A DNA stretch of 64,000 bases from Candidatus Rokuibacteriota bacterium (GCA_016866775.1 VGLJ01000010.1:1-64000); one strand, 5' to 3'; positions 50,649 through 59,287 are shown, counted from the first letter of the stretch. Numbers and translations are program-made. The notes: generated by a model not told the origin, from the sequence alone.

Positions 50649-50963
50649 TCAGCGAAGGTCGCAGTCCAGAAGACCACGGTGCGCAGCGGCACGGCGGGCC
50701 GCGAGCACCGAATAGTGTCGGAACCGCGCTGACATGTGACTGCCGAAACCCGCGACGATCGTGACGGCGACGAGGACGACCACCCGGTGCTCCCAGAACA
50801 CCGGAACGAGCAGGAGCAGGGCGAGCTTGAGCAGCACCGCGAGGCCTTTGCCCGCGAAGAGCCAGGCGCACGTCGACGCGAGCTCCAGCGCGATCATGCC
50901 GGCCCCGGTCACGATCGCGGCCACGAGGAACGGGACGAGCCGCACGGGTTCGACGTCGAACAC
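50649..50963 (-). CDS. small membrane protein of the molybdenum-enzyme cluster
   Basis: The protein has three to four hydrophobic helices (LVPFLVAAIVTGAGMIALEL, LLKLALLLLVPVFW, VVLVAVTIVAGFGSHM). The frame stays open upstream to a CTG at 51077 that would add a plausible start (KAFFCPEPPRRRPAQRLLG, VFRTAHLLSVGTLLGGHVFD); the GTG at 50963 is the first standard start. It lies just downstream of the TtrA-like gene on the same strand and could be its membrane partner, although it is much smaller than TtrC/NrfD. Family not recognised. Confidence 0.6.
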   Translation of the reverse strand: MFDVEPVRLVPFLVAAIVTGAGMIALELASTCAWLFAGKGLAVLLKLALLLLVPVFWEHRVVVLVAVTIVAGFGSHMSARFRHYSVLAARRAAAHRGLLDCDLR

Positions 50964-51087
50964 GTGGCCCCCGAGCAGCGTCCCGACGCTCAGCAGGTGA
51001 GCGGTTCGGAAGACGACGCCGAGCAGGCGCTGGGCGGGCCGCCGGCGTGGAGGCTCCGGGCAGAAGAACGCCTTCAGGCCGACACCG

Positions 51088-54000
51088 TCAGGCCTTTCTC
51101 ACTCGGACCTGCGTGTCATAGAACACGGCGCTGCCACCTGTGAGGTCGCTGAGAGTCGTGTTCTTGATCACCGGGTCCACCCGCAGCGCGGCGTTGGCGT
51201 GAATGCCGGCCGCACGACGCTTGTCGCCCTTCACCACGTGGCCATCGATCGTCACGTCGCTCGAGCCGTACGCCCAGTGCCCGTGTCCCAGCGAAAACGC
51301 GACGACCCCCGGGCGAATGCCTTCCGTCACGACGAGACGTCCCTCGATCGCGCGCGTCGTCCCATTCTTGAAGTCCCAGACCCCTGTGGGATTGGACGCG
51401 GATTCGAGCCGAACGCGGTCGTCGGCCTTGAGCCCGCGCCGCGCGGCATCGCGCGAGTTCATCAGCACACCGTTTTCCGGGAGCACGGAGAGCAGCAGGT
51501 AATTCGCGGCCGTCCGCGGCTTCGTGTGAGAGATCTCGCGGTACGTGATGAGCCGGAGATCGTATCCGGCGCGTTCGTCGTTGATGGGCCGCCCCGTCGA
51601 ATCGACCGGCGACGGCAGCCAGCTCGCGACGCCCGGAAACGGTTTGCCGGTCATCGAGTTCTTCGTGGTCGCCGTCTTCTCCTGATAGAGGTTGATCAGC
51701 GTGCCGTACGTGTTGCGCGCGAGCTTGCCGTCGTACCCTTTCGCGAAGTCGTCGAAGCGCCCGCCTCGGTTGAGCAGGTACACGACTTTCGGCCACAGCG
51801 CTTCGCCGACCGTCGTCTTCCACCGGGCGACATCGAACACCGCCGTCGGCAGATGGCGCCGGCCCTCCGTGAAGATGCGAACCTCGTCCGCGGTGGCGTC
51901 CGGCAACGCGTCCGACGCACGGTCGCCGACGGCGAGATTTGCCGCCATGCGGAGATAGAGATGGTCGGGGTGCGTGAACGGCTTGCCCGGTCCGAAGCCG
52001 TCAGGCCCGAATCCCGGGAGCCCGAGCTTCTCGGCGATGCCGAGCAGCATCGCCTCCAGCGAAATCGGCATCTCCTGGCCGTACACCTTCACGGTCTCCG
52101 GGATCGGCGCGATCACGGGCTGACGCACCGGCATGACTTTCCACACCATGTTCGGGTGTGACCCGGCGAACTCCCAGCGCTCGAGGTTCGACAGATCCGG
52201 AAAGATGTAGTCGGCGTACATCGACGTCTCGCCGACGACGATGTCGTTCGCGACGACGAGCGGGATCTTCCGCGGGTCGGCGAGGATCTCGATGTTCGTG
52301 TTCCCGGCCGGGAGCGCGTAGACGGGCGAGCCCATGTAGATGAAGAGCGCCTTCGCCGCGTACGGGTACGCGTCGCCGACCGAGGGGATGATCTCCTGGT
52401 ACATGTCCGAGGCGAGCGGGAACCACGGCCGCTTCGCCGGATAGCCGTCGAAGAGCGTCGTGCTCTCGTACTTGTCGCCGTGACGGATGACGCTCACCCC
52501 GAACGGCGGCAGGGCCCCGGCGATCCTGCCCACGGGGAACGGCTGGGCCCATGCGACCTCGGTGCCGTCCGGTTGCTTGACCCTCTCGGACTTGCCACCG
52601 CCCGCATCGTAGGTCGTCGCTTTCACCAGCCCGCCGGCCCAGTCGTAATTCCCGATGAGGAGATTGAGCGAATACCGCGCGAGCACCTGGTAGAAGCCGT
52701 TCGTGTGCTGCGAGACGCCGCGGTGGATGTCCGCGACGGCGCGCTTGCCATGACCGGTGAACTCGCGGGCGAGCTCGACGATGTCGGTGGTCGCGATGCC
52801 GGCGAGCGCCGCCCATTCGTCCAGGGACTTCGCGCCGGCAGACTCCGAGAGGAGCTGGAACCCGGACTTCACCTCCGCGCCCGACACGGTGGTCGCGACG
52901 GCGAGGTCGCCCTCGACGGGCGTCTTGTCCGAATACGGGTCGAACGCCACCGCCTGGCCGCCCTTGAGCACCACGAACGGATCGAATTCGTAGGCGACCT
53001 CGGCACCGCTCGCATCCTTCGTGACACGCTTGTCGACCGGCAGCCCGATCTCGGACGCGCGCAGGAATGTCGTCGGCTGCCCCTTGTCGATCTTCACGAG
53101 CCACGCGGCGTTGCTCCAGGTGGGCTCGCCGCCCGCCTGCGCGGCCCCGCGGTTCGCGTTGGCGAGATACCGCGCGTCGTACCGTTGCTGCTCGATGATC
53201 CAGCGGATCATGCCGAGGGCCAGCGCGCCTTCGCCGCCGGGCTGGATCGGAATCCACTTCCACGCGTTTCCGGCGATCTTGGACGCGCGCGGGTCGACCA
53301 CGGCGATCTTCAACGTGCCGTCCGCCACGCGCTGCGCGATCCGCAGCGCCCGGTTCGTCGGGCCGTAATCGCCTTCGTACGGCGAGGCGCCGACGAAGAG
53401 CATGAAGTCGGCGGCCTGCTGGTCCCCCTGCCAGTAGAATTTCGCGCCGCCCGTCCACGACCATTTCCGGCTTGCCGGGTCGAACCGGTACTGCTCGCTC
53501 ATCGCCTTGCCCGTGAAGTAGAGCGAGCCCTGACAGACCGTCGTGTGGCCGTGTGCGTTCGCGGACCCGAACCCCGTCTCGATGAAGCGACGAATGAGGT
53601 CGCCGCGACCGCCCTTGACGCGCCCCCACATGAAGACGAACTGGTTGTTGCGCGGGCCGAGGTCGGGGTGATCGGGATCGATCAGCTTGTCGAGATTCGC
53701 CGCGTGCTTCGTCTTGAAGTCCGCGAGCGTCATGGCCTTCGCCGCGACCTTCCTCGCGTCCTCTGCCAGCGCCCGCATGACCTCGGCGTCGCGAATCGCC
53801 CAGAGCTCCTTGAGCCCTTCGACGCGCCGGCGCTCCTCACCGGGCACATCCTTGAAGAGCACGCCGCCGTCGACGATTTCCGTGACCGCCTGGTCGAACG
53901 ACACCGAGATCCACTTGCCTTCACCGCGCTTGCCGGCGCGCTTGAGCACGCGCACAACACGGTACGGATCGTACGCGGTCTGGATCGCGGCTTGGCCCTT

Positions 54001-54324
54001 CGGGCAGAGCGCACCCTCCACGACCGCCGCCTCCGAGATCGGTGTCGCCATGGAAAGATGCGGCGCCATGTTCCAGGGTGAGTACGGATTGCCCTCGATC
54101 TTTGCGATGAGACCGTCCTCGATCTTCACCTTGATGCCGCATTGCGTGTTGCATTGCTGGCACACGGAATAGAGCACGCGCTCCGGGCGCGTGAACGGAT
54201 AGGCGGTGGCCGGGCTGGCCTCGGCCACGTCCACTCGCTCCCAGAACCCCGCGAGCGCGCCGGACGCGGCCGAGCCTCCCAGCAGCGCCGTCGTCTTCAG
54301 GAACGCGCGTCGGCTCTCGGTCAT
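51088..54324 (-). CDS. Tat-exported molybdopterin oxidoreductase, TtrA-like
   Basis: This 1078-residue DMSO-reductase-family catalytic subunit begins with a twin-arginine signal (ESRRAFLKTTALLGGSAASG). A [4Fe-4S] motif follows at Cys55, Cys58, Cys62 and Cys107 (VCQQCNTQCG, CPKG). Length and the large insertion around residues 150-230 resemble tetrathionate-reductase subunit A more than formate dehydrogenase or nitrate reductase. A cysteine in TTVCQGSLYFTG is a candidate molybdenum ligand. LFVGASPYEGDYGP and VVDPRASKIAG are the usual cofactor-binding loops. The enzyme would act in the periplasm on a sulfur or similar electron acceptor, or in reverse. GGGAGGCTGCG precedes the ATG. Confidence 0.88.
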   Translation of the reverse strand: MTESRRAFLKTTALLGGSAASGALAGFWERVDVAEASPATAYPFTRPERVLYSVCQQCNTQCGIKVKIEDGLIAKIEGNPYSPWNMAPHLSMATPISEAAVVEGALCPKGQAAIQTAYDPYRVVRVLKRAGKRGEGKWISVSFDQAVTEIVDGGVLFKDVPGEERRRVEGLKELWAIRDAEVMRALAEDARKVAAKAMTLADFKTKHAANLDKLIDPDHPDLGPRNNQFVFMWGRVKGGRGDLIRRFIETGFGSANAHGHTTVCQGSLYFTGKAMSEQYRFDPASRKWSWTGGAKFYWQGDQQAADFMLFVGASPYEGDYGPTNRALRIAQRVADGTLKIAVVDPRASKIAGNAWKWIPIQPGGEGALALGMIRWIIEQQRYDARYLANANRGAAQAGGEPTWSNAAWLVKIDKGQPTTFLRASEIGLPVDKRVTKDASGAEVAYEFDPFVVLKGGQAVAFDPYSDKTPVEGDLAVATTVSGAEVKSGFQLLSESAGAKSLDEWAALAGIATTDIVELAREFTGHGKRAVADIHRGVSQHTNGFYQVLARYSLNLLIGNYDWAGGLVKATTYDAGGGKSERVKQPDGTEVAWAQPFPVGRIAGALPPFGVSVIRHGDKYESTTLFDGYPAKRPWFPLASDMYQEIIPSVGDAYPYAAKALFIYMGSPVYALPAGNTNIEILADPRKIPLVVANDIVVGETSMYADYIFPDLSNLERWEFAGSHPNMVWKVMPVRQPVIAPIPETVKVYGQEMPISLEAMLLGIAEKLGLPGFGPDGFGPGKPFTHPDHLYLRMAANLAVGDRASDALPDATADEVRIFTEGRRHLPTAVFDVARWKTTVGEALWPKVVYLLNRGGRFDDFAKGYDGKLARNTYGTLINLYQEKTATTKNSMTGKPFPGVASWLPSPVDSTGRPINDERAGYDLRLITYREISHTKPRTAANYLLLSVLPENGVLMNSRDAARRGLKADDRVRLESASNPTGVWDFKNGTTRAIEGRLVVTEGIRPGVVAFSLGHGHWAYGSSDVTIDGHVVKGDKRRAAGIHANAALRVDPVIKNTTLSDLTGGSAVFYDTQVRVRKA

Positions 54325-55213
54325 CGCAGCCTCCCTGCGTCAGGGAGAAGACACGCGGCTTGGTCCCGGCATCTTCCTTGAGCCGCGTGACATTGCTTCG
54401 CCGCGAGAGCTCGCTGACCACGCTCGACGGATCGTTCAGGTCCCCGAACGAGATCGCGTTGGAGATACACGTGGTCACGCAGGCCGGTAGCATGCCGACC
54501 TCGACCCGATGCAGACAGAAATGGCACTTGCGCGCTTTATCGACGGGGTCCGCCTTGCCGTCACGCTTCCACGCGCGGCCGTACTCCCAGGCCGTCACGC
54601 TCTCGTACGGCTCCCGCCGCGGCGTGCCGTCCGTGAAGAACTGTCCGGTGTCGAGCGCCCGCGCGTCGTAGGGGCACGCGCCGACGCAGGCGCCGCAGCC
54701 GATGCAGCGTTCATAGTCGATCGCCACGACGCCATCGCGGCGCTGGTAGGTGGCCTTCGTCGGCTCGACGGGACACACCGGAATGCAGGGCGGCTCATCG
54801 CACTGCATGCACCCCTGCGAGAAGAACCGGCGGCGAACGTTCGGATACGCCCCCGTCATCTCCTCGGTGACGTGACGATAGAAGATCTCGGGCGGCAGCT
54901 TGTTGTCCACGGCGCACGCCACCGTGCACGCCGAGCACCCGACGCAGCGGCGCGTGTCGATGGCCATCCCCCACCGCCGCTGCTCGAGCGGCTTCTGGAT
55001 CGAGCGCCGCACCTCACGCTGCATGCGGAGGAGGATGCCTTCGGACGCTGCCGGTGGCGGCAGCGGGGCCATGGATGAGGTCGACGGCTCGGCGGTCGTC
55101 GGCGCCAGAAGAGCGAGTGCCCCGGGCGCGGCTGCGGCGCCTTCGAGGATCTGGCGCCGCGTGATGTGCGGATCGGTCGGCTGTTGGGACGTTCTGTGCG
55201 CGCGGGATCCCAT
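53921..55213 (-). CDS. Tat-exported four-cluster ferredoxin subunit, TtrB-like
   Basis: A twin-arginine signal (HITRRQILEGAAAAPGALAL) leads into a DmsB/TtrB-type electron-transfer protein with four cysteine blocks: CVGCSACTVAC, CMQCDEPPCIPVC, CIGCGACVGAC, and CHFCLHRV with ACVTTC. The family-like part ends at about 54340 with GTKPRVFSL. In this frame no stop follows, and the ORF runs on to 53921, overlapping the TtrA-like gene by 404 bases. One base earlier the reading would end at TGA in TCCCTGA, so a lost stop through an indel is likely. It would pass electrons between the TtrA-like enzyme and a membrane partner. Confidence 0.75.
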   Translation of the reverse strand: MGSRAHRTSQQPTDPHITRRQILEGAAAAPGALALLAPTTAEPSTSSMAPLPPPAASEGILLRMQREVRRSIQKPLEQRRWGMAIDTRRCVGCSACTVACAVDNKLPPEIFYRHVTEEMTGAYPNVRRRFFSQGCMQCDEPPCIPVCPVEPTKATYQRRDGVVAIDYERCIGCGACVGACPYDARALDTGQFFTDGTPRREPYESVTAWEYGRAWKRDGKADPVDKARKCHFCLHRVEVGMLPACVTTCISNAISFGDLNDPSSVVSELSRRSNVTRLKEDAGTKPRVFSLTQGGCDDREPTRVPEDDGAAGRLGRVRRARGVLGASGRGRGQPGHRLSVHAPGARALFRVPAMQHAMRHQGEDRGRSHRKDRGQSVLTLEHGAASFHGDTDLGGGGRGGCALPEGPSRDPDRVRSVPCCARAQARRQAR

Positions 55214-55570
55214 GGGTTGGTTGCCTCCCGGCTCTCAATCTCTGCGACATCGCTCGGCGTCGCGATAAGACCGGCCACGGATCGCCCGCGCCGGCGCCCG
55301 GGACGGCCGGCTCGTTTCGCCGGCGCCCCCCCTGGAGGTCGACCGCCCTCCTCTGGCCAGTCCTTCTCGCGATCAACCGTTGCGCGTCCGCGTGCGTCAT
55401 GGGCGCAAGGCGATCGCCACTCCTGCGGCGTGAAAGCACGGAATCGACATACATCCATTTGGTCAGCCGACACCGCCACTTACGCGGATGGCGACCGACG
55501 TAGTAGCCCGGGAGGGATGTCGGGTGGCGTCTCGGAGTCCGGGGCGCGGTAGCCTCAGGTGAGGCGTACC

Positions 55571-55607
55571 GTGCGCTGCCGGGCTGCGCCACACCCCGAT
55601 GTCAGCG
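55571..55607 (-). repeat. partial duplicate of the tRNA-Pro 5' end
   Basis: These 37 bases match 50542-50578 at 34 positions: the first 28 nt of tRNA-Pro(UGG) (acceptor 5' strand and D arm) plus nine bases of its upstream flank. No anticodon or T arm follows. The other sequence between 55214 and 55765 shows no gene, terminator or promoter I can name apart from a -10-like box at 55754. Confidence 0.75.
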
Positions 55608-55753
55608 GAGAGTCAATCGTCGGCATCCGGCCGTTGTTCGAGTCGACGACGGAGTGGGCCCTGCGCCCGCGAACAGGCCGCCCGTGTCGCACGCGCCCGT
55701 GAGATCGTCCGCGACGATGGTGAGGAGGCTCGACGCGCCCGACAATAGCCTGT

Positions 55754-55759
55754 TAGGCT
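55754..55759 (+). promoter_or_regulatory. putative -10 element of a leaderless transcript
   Basis: TAGGCT lies six bases before the ATG at 55766, without a ribosome-binding site, suggesting a leaderless mRNA for the two-gene selenoprotein operon. Confidence 0.4.
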
Positions 55760-55765
55760 TCCGCC

Positions 55766-56818
55766 ATGGCCAGCCTGGACCTGCGAGCCGCGCAGCACGA
55801 CGTCCCGGACACGATCGACGCGGTGGAGGAATGCTACCGGCGCGGGTGGACGGACGGCCTGCCCGTGGTGCCGCCCACGGCGGCGAAGGTGAGCGCGATG
55901 CTGGAGGCGGCCGGGCTCGCGCCCAACCACGTGCTGGGCGAGGTGCCCGTGCGCCGGCGCGCGATCACCGCCGAGCGGCTGGCGGCGAACGCGGTGATGG
56001 CGGGCTGCCTGCCCGAGCACTTCCCCGTCGTGCGCGCCGCCCTCGACGCGTTCCTCGAGCACGATCCGAACATCCTGCACGAGGTGTCGGCGGCGACGAA
56101 CGCGCCGGGCTGGCTGATCGTCGTGAACGGGCCGGTGCGGCGCGCCATCGGCCTCGGCTGCACCGACAACCTGCTCTCGTCCGCGAACCGCGCGAACGCC
56201 ACCATCGCCCGCGCGATCCGGCTCGTCCTCATGAACGTGCTGGAGTCGCGCCCCGGAATCCTCGACCGCGGCTGCATGGGCTCGCTCGTGAAGGCCGGCG
56301 TCTGCTTCGGCGAGGACGAGGAGCGCAGCGCGTGGCCGCCGCTCCACGTGCGGCGCGGGTTCGAGGCGGCGGCGTCGACGGTGACCGTGGCCAGCGTCCA
56401 GGACCCGGAGATGCTAGGCAACCGCTACGGGCAGACCGCCGAGAGCCTGATGGACGCGGTGGCGGACGCGATGGCCACGCACGGCCTTGCCGTGCACTTC
56501 ACCTTCACCGCCACCGAGTGGTTCTGGATCGTCGGGCACTGGCACGCCGAGATGCTGGCGCGCCAGGGCTGGACGGTGCCGCGCATGCAGCAGTACGTCG
56601 CGGAGCGGGCCTGGCGCACGCGCGCCGATCTGAAGCGGCTCGGCGCCCAGCGCGGCGCCGTCGAGCCGGGCGACGAGACGGCCCGCGTGCTCGCGGCGCC
56701 GCGGCCCGACGACATCTCCATCGTGAAGGCCGGCGGGGACAGCGGGATCTACAGCACGCTCTTCAAGGTCTACATCGGGATGCCGACCACCACCGTCGAG
56801 ATCCGGAGGCGCACATGA
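55766..56818 (+). CDS. UGSC-operon partner protein
   Basis: This 350-residue protein begins with an N-terminal helix and VEECYRRGWTDGLPVVPPTA. It has ITAERLAANAVMAGCLPEHF, GWLIVVNGPVRRAIGLGCTD and several cysteines (CTDN, RGCMGSLVKAGVCFG). Two conserved-looking blocks around GRGCMG and FTFTATEWFWIVGHW suggest an enzyme or metal-binding fold. Its stop overlaps the start of the selenoprotein gene (ATGA), and related genes are, from memory, regular neighbours of UGSC proteins. No function is established. It may be transcribed as a leaderless message. Confidence 0.75.
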   Translation: MASLDLRAAQHDVPDTIDAVEECYRRGWTDGLPVVPPTAAKVSAMLEAAGLAPNHVLGEVPVRRRAITAERLAANAVMAGCLPEHFPVVRAALDAFLEHDPNILHEVSAATNAPGWLIVVNGPVRRAIGLGCTDNLLSSANRANATIARAIRLVLMNVLESRPGILDRGCMGSLVKAGVCFGEDEERSAWPPLHVRRGFEAAASTVTVASVQDPEMLGNRYGQTAESLMDAVADAMATHGLAVHFTFTATEWFWIVGHWHAEMLARQGWTVPRMQQYVAERAWRTRADLKRLGAQRGAVEPGDETARVLAAPRPDDISIVKAGGDSGIYSTLFKVYIGMPTTTVEIRRRT

Positions 56819-57357
56819 CGACACCGACGATCCGCTTGATCGATCCCACGGGAGGCGCGATGGCGCGCGAGGCCTTCGCGCTCGCGCCGCGCCCCGCCGA
56901 CTTGCGCGGGGCGCGTCTCGGGCTCCTCGACAACTCGAAGTCGGGGTCCGAGCCGATCCTGCGCGCCATCGCGGCGCTGCTGAAGGACGAGTTCCAGTGG
57001 GCCGACGTCTACTACGCGAAGAAGCACTCCGCGTCGCTGCCGCCGAAGCCCGAGATCCTGGAATCGCTCCACCGGCACGCCGACGTGGTGGTGACCGGCG
57101 TCGGCGACTGAGGGGGCTGCTCGTCGGGCAGTTTGCTCGACGGTGTGACGCTGGAGCGGCAGGGGATCCCGACCGCGACGATCATCACGAGCGTCTTCGT
57201 GCACACGGCGGAGGCCTACACGCGCCTGCTCGGCGTGCCGGACTTCCCGTACCTCGTGTGCCCGCACCCGATCACGAGCGTGGGGCCGCGGGAGCTCGAG
57301 GAGCGCGCGCGCCTGCTCGCGCCCGGGGTGCGTCGGCTCCTGCTGCGGGAGGCGTAG
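56815..57357 (+). CDS. UGSC-family selenoprotein with in-frame UGA (Sec99)
   Basis: The ATG at 56815 opens a frame that reaches a TGA at 57109-57111 after VVVTGVGD. In the same frame it continues as GGCSSGSLLDGVTLERQGIP, then ATIITSVFVHTAEAYTRLLG, to a TAG at 57355-57357. Translating the TGA as selenocysteine gives one intact 180-residue protein with Sec-Gly-Gly-Cys at the site where UGSC-family proteins carry U/C-G-x-C. Protein-like sequence, matching family features and the same frame on both sides make a random stop unlikely. A stem-loop follows the UGA. Sec machinery (SelA, SelB, SelC, SelD) is not in the window. The role of the family is unknown; a redox or selenium-centred function is likely. 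Confidence 0.85.
57115..57133 (+). promoter_or_regulatory. candidate bacterial SECIS stem-loop
   Basis: Three bases after the UGA, GGCTGC (57115-57120) pairs with GCAGTT (57128-57133) through two G-U and four Watson-Crick pairs around the loop TCGTCGG. Position and size fit a SelB-binding SECIS element, which in bacteria sits just downstream of the UGA. Confidence 0.55.
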
Positions 57358-57442
57358 GCGCGAGTGGTGGATTGCGTTCCCGCCGCGCCCCGGCGCCGCG
57401 CGCGCTGATCGCGATGCTCGCGCCGTGGTCGCGGCGCCGGGC

Positions 57443-57690
57443 CTAGAGCCCGAACGCGTCGGCGGCCAGCCGGCGCAGCTCCTCGTGCAGCTCCGCGCGC
57501 AGCGACGATAGCCGATGCCGACCAGCCACGGCCACGCGCCCTCGCTGTAGTACTCCATGAAGAACGAGCGCCGCCACGTTGCCGGCCTGCCGTCGAGCAG
57601 CGGCACGAACGAGCGGCCCTGGATGTGCGGCCCCGGTTGTCCGCCGCCCAGCTCGATCAGCGTCGGCGCGATGTCGAGCGCGATCACCAT
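57443..57690 (-). pseudogene. sulfatase C-terminal remnant
   Basis: The minus strand encodes MVIALDIAPTLIELGGGQPG, then HIQGRSFVPLLDG and FFMEYYSEGAWPWLVG, which matches the C-terminal part of alkaline-phosphatase-superfamily sulfatases (ALDIAPTLLELAG, GRSLVPLL). One frame later it ends SLRAELHEELRRLAADAFGL with a stop at 57443, skipping an intermediate piece. The catalytic formylglycine region is absent. A dead remnant. Confidence 0.6.
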
Positions 57691-57726
57691 CTGGTCGATC
57701 GTCGACCCGGCGCGGCTGCGGCGAGT

Positions 57727-58060
57727 TCAGCCCCCCTCGCGATCTCTGGTTGCGCGCGATCGGCGACGTCGGCGGAGATCGTGAGGCTCTCCAGAATCGC
57801 GTGAATCGCCTGCGGCTCCTCGATGAGGCCCAGCAAGCGCAGGCGGCCTCCGCAGCGCGGCCCGGCGCATGAGCTTCGCCCACTCGTAATAGCGCGGAGG
57901 CGGGGCCAACGCGGCGTGGGTGGCCACAGCCTCAGGCGCACGCTCCTCCGACTCCGATCCCGCCGTGATCCGAGTGTCGTACGCGGCAACGCGGCCGCGC
58001 CAGCGCGCGTGCGGGGCCAGCACGCCGCGATAGAGGATCAGATTGATGCGCGGGCGCGCG
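57727..58060 (-). pseudogene. IS91-type transposase remnant
   Basis: The minus strand reads INLILYRGVLAPHARWRGRV, then PPPRYYEWAKLMRR. After a frame change it gives GPRCGGRLRLLGLIEEPQAI and HAILESL, which is the C-terminal third of IS91/IS801-type transposases. A few bases are lost between MRR and the CxxC-like motif, and the expected first cysteine is gone. The catalytic HUH and tyrosine motifs are absent. It borders the ATPase fragment at 58117, so the element probably caused or used that break. Confidence 0.65.
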
Positions 58061-58116
58061 CCGATCACGAAGATCCGCGAGGAGACCCCGAGACGCCCGC
58101 GAATGGCCGTCGTCTG

Positions 58117-59233
58117 GGTGAGAGGGCGCTTCTCCTGGTCGTGACCGCGCGCGTCGAGGAGATCGACGAGGCGCCCGCAGTTCGCGCCGCACTCGACGAG
58201 CTGGAACGGGATCGCGCCGTGGTGAGAGTGCCGTTGCCGCCCCTCTCTCGGACGGAGACGCACGAGCTGGCGCGATCGCTCGCGCGGACGGAAAGCGACG
58301 ACATGGTGCTGGCCCGGCTCGCGGATCATGCCTGGGCGGTCAGCCAGGGCAACCCTTTCGTGATCGTGGAGACCGTGCTCGCTTCCGCGGAAGGGACCAC
58401 GGCCTCGTCCGGGGCGTTCGGTGTTCCCGACCGCGTGCGGGAAATCGTGGCCCGTCGTCTCTCGCGTCTCTCGGAGCGCGGCGGTGAGCTGGCCGACGTG
58501 GCCTCCGTCATCGGACGGGCGTTCGAGTTCGCGCTGCTGCATCGTGCCAGCGGTCTCGACGAAGGCGACGCCGCGAGGGCTGTCGAGGAGCTCGTGCGCC
58601 GGGGGATCCTCCACGGCGTCGGCGAGCACTTCGACTTCACGCACGACCGCATCCGCGACGTCGCGTACGGGGCCCTCCTCCTTCCGCGTCGTCAGCTCCT
58701 CCACCGTCGCGTCGCCGACGCGATCGAGGATCTCTACCGCGCGCAGCTCGAGCCCTACCTGCTGGCGCTGGGCCTGCACTACCGCGGAGCGGGCGTCTGG
58801 TCGAAGACCGCCGACTACCTCACGCGCGCGGGCCGCGAAGCACAAACCGTTCGGTCCGCGCGCGGCGGCGCGCGCGCGCGCGATCAGCTTCGCGTACGGC
58901 CACGCGCTCGTCGTCGAGATGCTCGGCGAGGCACGTCTGCTCGCGGGCGATGTCGAAGAGGCCGGGCGGCGCGGTGACGAGGCGATCGCGCTCGCGCTGG
59001 CGGTACCTGACGTCGCGCACGCGCGCTTCGAGGAGGCGATCTCGCTGGCCGGCGCGCGTGGCATGCGACCGCTCATCGCGCACGGCCGGCTGGGCCTCGG
59101 TCACGCGCGGGCGCTCGACCACGATCGCTCCGGCGCCCGCACGGAGATCACGGCGGCGCTCGCCGACTACCGCGCGATGGCGATGCCGTACTGGATCGCG
59201 CGGGCCGCGGACGCGCTCGCGACGCTCGGATGA
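58117..59233 (+). pseudogene. AAA/TPR-type ATPase (adenylate-cyclase-associated) fragment
   Basis: The frame starts mid-domain with ALLLVVTARVEEIDEAPAVR and runs through AWAVSQGNPFVIVETVLASA, a winged region VPDRVREIVARRLSRLSERG, and HFDFTHDRIRDVAYGALLLP. That is the second half of the STAND/AAA ATPase found in adenylate cyclases and regulators with TPR tails. Near 58850 the frame shifts. The remaining tail (AISFAYGHALVVEMLGEARL, then LLAGDVEEAGRRGDEA) belongs to the last TPR units, so a middle part is missing. The 5' half, with Walker A, was removed at the border with the IS91 remnant. Confidence 0.65.
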
Positions 59234-59260
59234 TCGTGTCTCTCGGAGCCCTCCCGACCC

Positions 59261-59287
59261 GGCGTTGCCGAAGACGAAGTCGTGGAA
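59261..59287. repeat. 27-bp copy of an amidohydrolase fragment
   Basis: These 27 bases are identical to 59969-59995, which encode FHDFVFGNA on the minus strand in the amidohydrolase at 59855. Here the surrounding sequence is unrelated, so this is a stray fragment. Confidence 0.75.

Noticed and set aside
55214-55570. Short open frames upstream of the ferredoxin-subunit gene
   Set aside because: They have no ribosome-binding site, motif or protein-like composition; treated as non-coding.
56815-57111. The selenoprotein gene as a simple truncated pseudogene
   Set aside because: The frame, motif position, following stem-loop and undamaged downstream half all argue for UGA recoding.
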